A stretch of DNA of 11,184 bases from Friedmanniella sp. (GTDB taxonomy: Bacteria > Actinomycetota > Actinomycetes > Propionibacteriales > Propionibacteriaceae): NCBI GenBank assembly GCA_025964935.1, contig JAOPXW010000088.1, positions 1 to 11,184 of the forward strand. Direction: 5' to 3'. A model generated the notes under the pieces. That model searched no databases. It was not told where the DNA came from and worked only from the letters and a program-made list of their open reading frames with translations. Shown in pieces: positions 6,650 to 11,184 of this stretch. The position numbers and the translations under genes are program-made. The first letter of the stretch is position 1. The number at the start of each line of letters is the position of its first letter.

Positions 6650-7723
6650 TCAGCGGGTCTGAACCCCGTTGGCCGCGAGCCACGGCTGCGGGTCGACCGC
6701 ACGGTAGACGTCGCCGAACTGGACGCCGACCGGGTAGAGCTCGAAGTGCAGGTGGGCACCGAAGGCCCGGCCGGTCTGACCGACGTAGCCGATCACCTGG
6801 CCGGCCTGCACGACCTGTCCGCTCGTGGCGGCCATGGCGGACATGTGCGAGTACATGGTGGTCATGCCGTCGGCGTGCCGGACCGCCACGTGGTTCCCGG
6901 CCCAGTCCCCGGAGTTGCCGGCGTAGACCACGGTCCCCGCCTTGACCGCCCGGATCGGCGTGCCCTGGCCGGCCCGGAAGTCCAGCCCGGTGTGATAGGT
7001 CGCCCACAGCCCGCGCTGCCCGAAGTGCGCGCCGATGACCGCACCCGGGACCGGCGACACGCCGCCACCCGAGCCCGGCACCACCACGGGCGGGGCGACC
7101 GGGGCCGGGGCCGGGGCGTTGCTGGCCCCGGGGGTCCCGGGGGTCCCGGTGGTGCTGGTGCTGGTGGTGTTCAGGGCCGCGGCCTCGGCGGCCTTCTTCT
7201 CGGCGGCGACCCGCTCGGCGATGGCCCGGTCGAGAGCCTCCTGCGCGATCCGGCTGGCCTCGGCCTGCTGGGCGAGGCGGGCCTTCGCGAGGCTGGCGGA
7301 ACGGGCGTCCGCTGCGGCCTCGTGGGCCGCCCGGGCGGTCGCCTCGGCGGCCTTGGCCAGCTCCTCGCGGCGCTGTGCCGCCCGCTCCCGGACCACCGCG
7401 GCCGCCAGGGCGCGGTCGGCCTCGCTGACCGGCCCGGTCACCGACCGGGGCTGGTCGAAGGAGCTGAGGGCGGGGTCCTCGGTCGGGGCGGGGGTCGGGG
7501 CGGGGCGTCCGGATGTCCTCGGCGTCCCCGGGAGCGCGACGCCCGTCGGGGTCACACCGGTCGGGACCTGGGCGCTGCTGGGCGCGGCCAGGGAGCCGGC
7601 CAGCCCGAGACCCAGGCCGGAGACGGCGAGGGCCACGACGGCGTGCGAGAGCCAGGTCCGAGCGCCGGTGCGCGGCGCGGGGTCGGGCGCGACCCGGAAC
7701 CGGGTCGTCCGCTGGGCTCCCAC
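6650..7723 (-). CDS. Membrane-anchored M23 (LytM) peptidoglycan endopeptidase B
   Basis: This is a 357-residue protein from a GTG start. Order of parts: basic N-terminus, one hydrophobic anchor (about 25-46), a Pro/Thr-rich linker, a charged Ala-rich probable coiled coil (about 100-180), a second Thr/Pro/Gly linker (about 185-225) and the M23 domain (about 228-357). The active site is intact: H244 and D248 (HTGLD), H293 (SHM), H324 and H326 (HLHFE). It should cleave peptidoglycan cross-bridges outside the membrane, with the coiled coil as spacer or docking surface. The reading frame stays open to an ATG at 7849, but that one lacks a Shine-Dalgarno and adds an Arg-rich stretch; GTG 7723 has AAGGGAG 8 nt upstream and gives the same N-terminal architecture as paralogue A. 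It follows the lipase-like gene by 267 bp with its own candidate promoter. Confidence 0.92.
   Translation of the reverse strand: MGAQRTTRFRVAPDPAPRTGARTWLSHAVVALAVSGLGLGLAGSLAAPSSAQVPTGVTPTGVALPGTPRTSGRPAPTPAPTEDPALSSFDQPRSVTGPVSEADRALAAAVVRERAAQRREELAKAAEATARAAHEAAADARSASLAKARLAQQAEASRIAQEALDRAIAERVAAEKKAAEAAALNTTSTSTTGTPGTPGASNAPAPAPVAPPVVVPGSGGGVSPVPGAVIGAHFGQRGLWATYHTGLDFRAGQGTPIRAVKAGTVVYAGNSGDWAGNHVAVRHADGMTTMYSHMSAMAATSGQVVQAGQVIGYVGQTGRAFGAHLHFELYPVGVQFGDVYRAVDPQPWLAANGVQTR
7099..7168. repeat. Short tandem repeats in the linker of peptidase B
   Basis: Three CCGGGG units (7099-7116), two GGGGGTCCC units (7130-7147) and two GGTGCT units plus GGTGGT (7151-7168) follow each other. On the minus strand they encode the Ala-Pro, Gly-Thr-Pro and Ser-Thr runs of the linker before the M23 domain. 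The 6- and 9-bp units are multiples of three, so slippage would change linker length without breaking the frame. Confidence 0.7.
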
Positions 7724-7990
7724 CTGAAGAACTCCCTTGCTGAGCTGATGACGGGGATCACCGCCACCGAAGCTCCGGTGGACAGCACTCCCCACGACGA
7801 ACCCTGGCCACCGCCGTCTTGGCCGGTCGCCGGTGGTCCGGTCACGCATCCAGGAGGGGAAGGCAACCTAGATGATGCATCGGCCGCCCCGGTGCTCGAC
7901 CGGCGTGGCAGACCTGCCTGAGTCTAGTGCCGTCCGGCCGGCTCCGAGAGGGCCTCGGGTCAAGTTCTTCCCCGCAGCCTCAAGATCTGG
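7724..7990 (-). promoter_or_regulatory. Intergenic leader between lipase-like gene and M23 peptidase B
   Basis: On the minus strand TAGACT (7926 to 7921) is a good -10 but lacks a -35 at normal spacing; a TTGACC (7964 to 7959) is too far away. If used, it gives a leader of about 190 nt. The leader can fold: CCACCG and CGGTGG (7764-7769 and 7776-7781) form a 6-bp stem, and a longer GC stem with a one-base bulge joins 7807-7814 with 7830-7838. A weak 5-bp hairpin (7944-7958) follows the lipase stop. I compared it by eye with the c-di-AMP (ydaO) riboswitch, which often precedes actinobacterial wall hydrolases, and saw no match. Confidence 0.4.
7732..7738 (-). promoter_or_regulatory. Shine-Dalgarno of M23 peptidase B
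   Basis: AAGGGAG on the minus strand lies 8 nt before GTG 7723 and decides the start of peptidase B in favour of this codon over ATG 7849. Confidence 0.7.
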
Positions 7991-8848
7991 TCAGGACGGC
8001 AGCACGGCCTCGTCGCGGTCCCGCAGCGTGGCGGCGATCTCGAACGCGATCCGACGGTTGTGGGGCATCGACAGGTGGCCGACCCCCCGTACGGCGACGT
8101 TGCGGACCTGCAGGTCCGGATGGTCGATCCGGGCGTTGCGGCTGGGGACGACGAGATGGTCCAGGTCGCTGTGGAAGGCCACGAAGCGGGTCCGGCAGTC
8201 CGGGGCGGGCTCGGCCAGCTCCTGGATCACCGGTGACCGGGGGGTGAGCTGCGCGATCAGCGGGAGCACCCGGGCGGCCCGGGCCAGCTCGGTGCCGTGG
8301 TGCGGCGTGCCGAGGGTGACGAGGGTGTGGACGTGGGCGTCCCCGCCCAGCCGCTGCACGTAGTAGCGGGCGATCAGGCCGCCGAGGCTGTGACCCACCA
8401 CGTGCACCCGCTCGTAGCCGCTGTCGGCGGCCAGCTTCTCGATGGCGTCGCCCAGCCTCCGGGCCGTCCGCGGGATGTCGCTGGTCAGCAGTCCGTAGTC
8501 GTACGAGGCGACCGTCGCGAAGCCGCGTCGGCGGAGCGCGTGCTCCATCACGGTGAAGATGGAGTGGTTGTCGATGATGCCGTGCACGAGCAGGATCGGG
8601 GTCGCCGCGGAGTCCACGTCGTGGTGCAGCAGTCCCCGCTGCTGCGGGCTGAGGCCGTCCAGGTCGTGCCGCGTACGGGTTCCGGGCCGCTCAGCCGGGC
8701 GCAGGCCCAGCGGGTACATGGCGAGGTGGGCGGCGGCCCAGCCGACCTCGCGGGCCAGACCCGTGGCCGTCCGGGGCACCGTGAGGGCCAGGCGGGGGAG
8801 GGTGCCGGCCAGGACCCGGGACACCCCGCCGACGGCGGAGCTCTGCAC
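7991..8848 (-). CDS. Alpha/beta hydrolase, triacylglycerol lipase/esterase-like
   Basis: This 285-residue protein has a clear alpha/beta-hydrolase core: oxyanion-hole region [10 protein letters not shown] (85-94), nucleophile elbow GHSLGG (S154), probable acid D230 in [10 protein letters not shown] (D228 is an alternative) and catalytic H258 in [10 protein letters not shown]. The motif order and spacing resemble the small bacterial lipase/EstA-type family, which hydrolyses acyl esters of lipids. The first 45 residues are hydrophobic to amphipathic and could bind the membrane, but there is no clear cleavable signal peptide. The GTG start has no Shine-Dalgarno; a TAGCCT box ends 6 nt before it, so the message is probably leaderless. 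It shares a 50-bp divergent promoter region with the B12-binding gene and stands first in the minus-strand envelope series. The substrate is unknown. Confidence 0.85.
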   Translation of the reverse strand: MQSSAVGGVSRVLAGTLPRLALTVPRTATGLAREVGWAAAHLAMYPLGLRPAERPGTRTRHDLDGLSPQQRGLLHHDVDSAATPILLVHGIIDNHSIFTVMEHALRRRGFATVASYDYGLLTSDIPRTARRLGDAIEKLAADSGYERVHVVGHSLGGLIARYYVQRLGGDAHVHTLVTLGTPHHGTELARAARVLPLIAQLTPRSPVIQELAEPAPDCRTRFVAFHSDLDHLVVPSRNARIDHPDLQVRNVAVRGVGHLSMPHNRRIAFEIAATLRDRDEAVLPS

Positions 8849-8898
8849 ACCTGCAGGCTACCGGGCGGGCCAAGACGGGCGGGTCTACGCTGACCCCC
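8849..8898. promoter_or_regulatory. Compact divergent promoter, lipase-like gene / B12-binding gene
   Basis: Only 50 bp separate the two GTG starts. On the minus strand TAGCCT (8860 to 8855) ends 6 nt before the lipase GTG; on the plus strand TACGCT (8886-8891) ends 7 nt before the B12 gene GTG. Both are TANNNT -10 boxes at leaderless distance, and neither gene has a Shine-Dalgarno. The -35 regions would overlap, so the two polymerases probably exclude each other. Confidence 0.5.
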
Positions 8899-9315
8899 GT
8901 GGACTCCGAAGCCCCGCGCCTGCGCGTCGTCGTGGCCAAGCCCGGTCTGGACGGACACGACCGGGGGGCCAAGGTGGTCGCGCGCGCGCTGCGCGACGCC
9001 GGGATGGAGGTCATCTACACCGGCCTGCACCAGACCCCAGAGCAGATCGTGGCCACGGCGGTGGCCGAGGACGCCGACGCGATCGGCCTCTCGGTGCTGT
9101 CGGGTGCCCACCTGACCCTGTTCGCCCGGGTCGTGGACCTGCTGCAGGCGGCGGGAGCCGGTGACGTCGTGGTGTTCGGGGGCGGCATCATCCCCGAGGC
9201 CGACCGGGCGGAGCTGGCCGCCCTCGGCGTCCGACAGGTCTTCACCCCCGGAGCGACGATGGCCGACATCGTGTCCTGGGTGCGGGCCAACGTGGGTCAC
9301 CGCACCGAGTTCTGA
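8899..9315 (+). CDS. Cobalamin-binding small subunit of an acyl-CoA mutase (IcmB-like)
   Basis: This 138-residue protein is a single B12-binding domain. It has the base-off/His-on signature DxHxxG (D18-G-H20-D-R-G23, within [22 protein letters not shown]), the SVLSGAH segment (about 65-71) and the GGG loop (about 94-96) that hold the cobalamin tail. It lacks the catalytic TIM barrel, so it must pair with a large subunit encoded elsewhere. Stand-alone domains of this length are the small subunit of isobutyryl-CoA mutase (IcmB) or of split methylmalonyl-CoA mutases. The position between an M23/pcrA cluster and sucCD resembles icmB in Streptomyces as I recall it. The reaction is radical rearrangement of acyl-CoA, isobutyryl to n-butyryl or methylmalonyl to succinyl. 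The product of the latter is the substrate of the neighbouring sucCD. The start is GTG without Shine-Dalgarno. Confidence 0.9.
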   Translation: MDSEAPRLRVVVAKPGLDGHDRGAKVVARALRDAGMEVIYTGLHQTPEQIVATAVAEDADAIGLSVLSGAHLTLFARVVDLLQAAGAGDVVVFGGGIIPEADRAELAALGVRQVFTPGATMADIVSWVRANVGHRTEF

Positions 9316-9317
9316 GC

Positions 9318-9339
9318 CGCCGGCGGCCTTCCGCCGGTG
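9318..9339 (+). terminator. GC-rich hairpin after the B12-binding gene
   Basis: CCGGCGG (9320-9326) and CCGCCGG (9331-9337) form a perfect 7-bp stem closed by CCTT, extended by a G-U and a C-G pair. It starts 2 nt after the TGA. No T-run follows, as is usual for actinobacterial hairpin terminators. It separates the B12 gene from the sucC promoter. Confidence 0.6.
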
Positions 9340-9468
9340 TTCATCGGCACCCACCGCGCTCGCTGGTGCGGGGCCCGACCACTAGGCTCGTCCAAGGTCT
9401 GTCAGGGGCGTCACGCTGACCGAGGTCGTCCGCACGGTGCCTCGGGCCCCACCCAACGCAAACGGCGA

Positions 9469-9492
9469 GCTGCGATGCGGCGCACTCGCAGC
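9469..9492 (+). repeat. 7-bp hairpin directly before the sucC Shine-Dalgarno
   Basis: GCTGCGA (9469-9475) and TCGCAGC (9486-9492) are perfect complements around a 10-nt loop. The stem ends 1 nt before AGGAGG, so it leaves the Shine-Dalgarno free but stacks against it. It could protect the 5' end or serve as a control point for translation. Confidence 0.5.
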
Positions 9493-9493
9493 C

Positions 9494-9499
9494 AGGAGG
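9494..9499 (+). promoter_or_regulatory. Shine-Dalgarno of sucC
   Basis: AGGAGG, 5 nt before GTG 9505, is the strongest ribosome-binding site in the window. It selects that GTG over the in-frame ATG at 9475. Confidence 0.85.
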
Positions 9500-9504
9500 C
9501 ACAC

Positions 9505-10683
9505 GTGGATCTGTACGAGTACCAGGCCCGAGACATGTTCGAGGCTCATGGGGTGCCGGTGCTGCAAGGCATCACCGCCACCACCCCGGCGGAGGCCAAG
9601 GCCGCGGCCGAGAAGATCGGCTCCCCGGTCGTGGTGGTCAAGGCCCAGGTCAAGACCGGCGGACGCGGCAAGGCGGGCGGGGTCAAGATCGCGCGCAGCC
9701 CCGAGGAGGCCGCCGCCCGCGCCGAGGAGATCCTCGGGCTCGACATCAAGGGCCACGTCGTGCAGACCGTGATGGTCGCCGAGGGGGCCGACATCGCCGA
9801 GGAGTACTACTTCTCGCTGCTGCTGGACCGCGCCAACCGGCGCTACCTGGCGATGTGCTCCCGCGAGGGCGGCATGGAGATCGAGCAGCTGGCCGTGGAG
9901 CGCCCCGAGGCGCTCGCCCGGGTGCCGGTCGACCCCAACGTCGGCATCGACCAGGCGAAGGCGGACGAGATCGTCGCCACGGCCGGGTTCGAGGGTGCCG
10001 ACGCGGTCGAGATCGCCCGCGTGATCCAGCTGCTCGGCAAGGTCTACCAGGGCGAGGACGCCACGCTGGTCGAGGTGAACCCCCTGGTCAAGACGGGTGA
10101 CGGCAAGATCGTCGCCCTTGACGGCAAGGTCACCCTGGACGAGAACGCCGACTTCCGGCACCCCGCCCACGCCGCCCTGGCCGACAAGTCGGCCGAGGAC
10201 CCGCTGGAGGCCAAGGCGAAGGCCAAGGGCCTGAACTACGTCAAGCTGGACGGCTCGGTCGGCATCATCGGGAACGGCGCCGGTCTCGTGATGAGCACCC
10301 TGGACGTCGTCGCGTACGCCGGCGAGGAGTTCCCGGGCCAGCCCAAGCCGGCCAACTTCCTCGACATCGGCGGCGGCGCCAGCGCCGAGGTGATGGCCAA
10401 CGGGCTGGAGATCATCCTGGGCGACACCCAGGTCAAGAGTGTCTTCGTCAACGTGTTCGGTGGGATCACCGCCTGCGACGCGGTCGCCAACGGGATCGTG
10501 CAGGCGTTCGAGCTGCTCGCCGGGCGGGGCGAGGCGGTCGACAAGCCGCTCGTCGTCCGGCTGGACGGCAACAACGCCGAGCTGGGCCGCAAGATCCTCG
10601 ACGACGCCGGCCTCGCCGGTCTCGAACGGGTGGACACGATGGACGGTGCGGCCCGTCGGGCCGCCGAGCTGGCTGCGCGCTGA
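9505..10683 (+). CDS. sucC: Succinyl-CoA synthetase (ADP-forming) beta subunit
   Basis: This 392-residue protein has the usual length for SucC and its standard opening, [19 protein letters not shown]. It is the ATP-grasp subunit of the TCA-cycle enzyme that makes ATP (or GTP) from succinyl-CoA, ADP and phosphate. Visible landmarks are K46 and [14 protein letters not shown] (48-61) of the nucleotide-binding part, EVNPL (190-194), [15 protein letters not shown] before the linker, and [13 protein letters not shown] (319-331) of the C-terminal phosphate-binding ligase domain, which meets the alpha subunit. All look intact. GTG 9505 is chosen for its AGGAGG and the family N-terminus; upstream in-frame ATG 9475 and 9337 would add residues foreign to SucC. 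sucD follows after 14 nt, so the two are co-transcribed and made in equal amounts. Confidence 0.97.
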   Translation: MDLYEYQARDMFEAHGVPVLQGITATTPAEAKAAAEKIGSPVVVVKAQVKTGGRGKAGGVKIARSPEEAAARAEEILGLDIKGHVVQTVMVAEGADIAEEYYFSLLLDRANRRYLAMCSREGGMEIEQLAVERPEALARVPVDPNVGIDQAKADEIVATAGFEGADAVEIARVIQLLGKVYQGEDATLVEVNPLVKTGDGKIVALDGKVTLDENADFRHPAHAALADKSAEDPLEAKAKAKGLNYVKLDGSVGIIGNGAGLVMSTLDVVAYAGEEFPGQPKPANFLDIGGGASAEVMANGLEIILGDTQVKSVFVNVFGGITACDAVANGIVQAFELLAGRGEAVDKPLVVRLDGNNAELGRKILDDAGLAGLERVDTMDGAARRAAELAAR

Positions 10684-10697
10684 AGGGAATCTGAACC

Positions 10698-11184
10698 ATG
10701 GCAATCTTTCTCAACTCCGACTCCCGGGTCCTCGTCCAGGGCATGACCGGCTCCGAGGGCCGCAAGCACACCGCCCGGATGCTCGCGTCCGGCACCACGA
10801 TCGTCGGCGGCGTCACGCCGGGCAAGGGCGGTCAGGAGGTCGAGTTCGACTCCGGTCCGATCCCGGTCTTCAACTCCGTGGGTGAGGCGATGGCGGCCAC
10901 CGGGGCCAACGTCACCGTCATCTTCGTGCCGGCCAAGTTCACCAAGGCCGCCGTGGTGGAGGCCATCGAGGCCAAGATCCCGCTCGCGGTCGTCATCACC
11001 GAGGGGGTTCCGGTCAAGGACAGTGCCGAGTTCTTCGCGCTCTCCCAGGGCTCGGCGACCCGGCTGATCGGGCCCAACTGCCCCGGTCTGATCTCGCCCG
11101 GACAGGCGAACGCCGGTATCATCCCCGCCGACATCACCAAGGCCGGCCGCGTCGGCCTCGTCTCCAAGTCGGGCACGCTGACCT
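10698..11184 (+). CDS. sucD: Succinyl-CoA synthetase alpha subunit, 3' end outside the window
   Basis: The first 162 codons are present and the reading frame runs off the right edge; family members have roughly 290-300 residues. Residues 12-28 ([17 protein letters not shown]) and GGVTPGKGG (37-45) are the CoA-binding Rossmann signature; [11 protein letters not shown] (about 124-134) and VSKSGTLT at the end mark the junction to the second, catalytic domain. The active-site histidine, which carries the phosphate, lies beyond the window, so activity cannot be judged. ATG 10698 has AAGGGA (10683-10688) 9 nt upstream, overlapping the sucC stop, which suggests coupled translation. It forms an alpha-beta complex with the product of the gene before it. 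Confidence 0.96.
   Translation, partial: MAIFLNSDSRVLVQGMTGSEGRKHTARMLASGTTIVGGVTPGKGGQEVEFDSGPIPVFNSVGEAMAATGANVTVIFVPAKFTKAAVVEAIEAKIPLAVVITEGVPVKDSAEFFALSQGSATRLIGPNCPGLISPGQANAGIIPADITKAGRVGLVSKSGTLT

Larger units (their letters stand above)
9340..9504 (+). promoter_or_regulatory. sucC promoter and leader
   Basis: TAGGCT (9383-9388) is a TANNNT -10 without a recognisable -35; the transcript would start near 9395 with a leader of about 110 nt. CCGAGG/CCTCGG (9420-9425 and 9440-9445) form one hairpin. A second perfect one (9469-9492) directly abuts the Shine-Dalgarno AGGAGG (9494-9499), which lies 5 nt before the GTG. sucCD therefore probably has its own promoter. Confidence 0.5.

Noticed and set aside
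7724..7849. ATG 7849 as start of M23 peptidase B
   Set aside because: No Shine-Dalgarno, and the extra 42 residues are Arg-rich and unlike paralogue A. GTG 7723 has AAGGGAG at 8 nt.
9337..9504. ATG 9337 as start of sucC
   Set aside because: It lies within the terminator hairpin of the preceding gene and upstream of the candidate sucC promoter. The family N-terminus and AGGAGG fit GTG 9505.
1..11184. Mobile element, prophage, defence island, CRISPR or RNA genes
   Set aside because: No transposase, integrase, terminal repeats, spaced direct repeats or tRNA-like folds were seen, and codon use looks uniform; the genes are core families in a plausible conserved order.

Overview
This window is high-GC DNA (my estimate is over 70% G+C) with strongly G/C-biased third codon positions, several GTG starts and only short AT-rich patches. 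Together with the gene content and order (UvrD/PcrA helicase, membrane-anchored M23 peptidases, a stand-alone B12-binding mutase subunit, then sucC-sucD), this points to a chromosomal core region of an actinomycete (Actinomycetota). From memory, Streptomyces has a similar neighbourhood (pcrA, M23 peptidase, icmB, sucCD). I cannot fix the genus. I see no mobile elements, tRNA, rRNA, CRISPR array or prophage genes.

Layout from left to right: (1) a membrane-anchored phospholipase D / cardiolipin-synthase-type enzyme on the minus strand, divergent from (2) a UvrD/PcrA-type DNA helicase on the plus strand. The helicase ends tail to tail with (3) a family 2 glycosyltransferase on the minus strand, the two stop codons sharing one CTAG. 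The glycosyltransferase is the last gene of a minus-strand series that reads, in transcription order, lipase-like alpha/beta hydrolase, M23 peptidase B, M23 peptidase A, glycosyltransferase. (4) On the plus strand, divergent from the lipase, are a B12-binding small mutase subunit, a GC-rich hairpin, then sucC and the first 162 codons of sucD, cut by the window edge.

The genes form two themes. The minus-strand series is an envelope module: two paralogous, N-terminally membrane-anchored peptidoglycan endopeptidases with long Ala-rich helical stalks, a glycosyltransferase with an extra C-terminal domain, and a hydrolase. The PLD-family phospholipid enzyme at the left edge fits the same theme but has its own promoter. 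The plus-strand right half is central metabolism: a B12-dependent acyl-CoA mutase subunit beside succinyl-CoA synthetase, which uses the succinyl-CoA that methylmalonyl-CoA mutation would supply. PcrA is a housekeeping repair helicase.

The least explained parts are non-coding. The region between the two M23 genes holds an exact 7-bp direct repeat with 11-bp period over a candidate promoter, plus three inverted repeats. Several genes (PLD, lipase, B12 subunit, perhaps pcrA) have a TANNNT box 6 to 9 nt before the start codon, the geometry of leaderless transcripts. The sucC leader ends in a perfect 7-bp hairpin directly against its Shine-Dalgarno. I found no convincing undescribed multi-gene system; most genes belong to well-known families.
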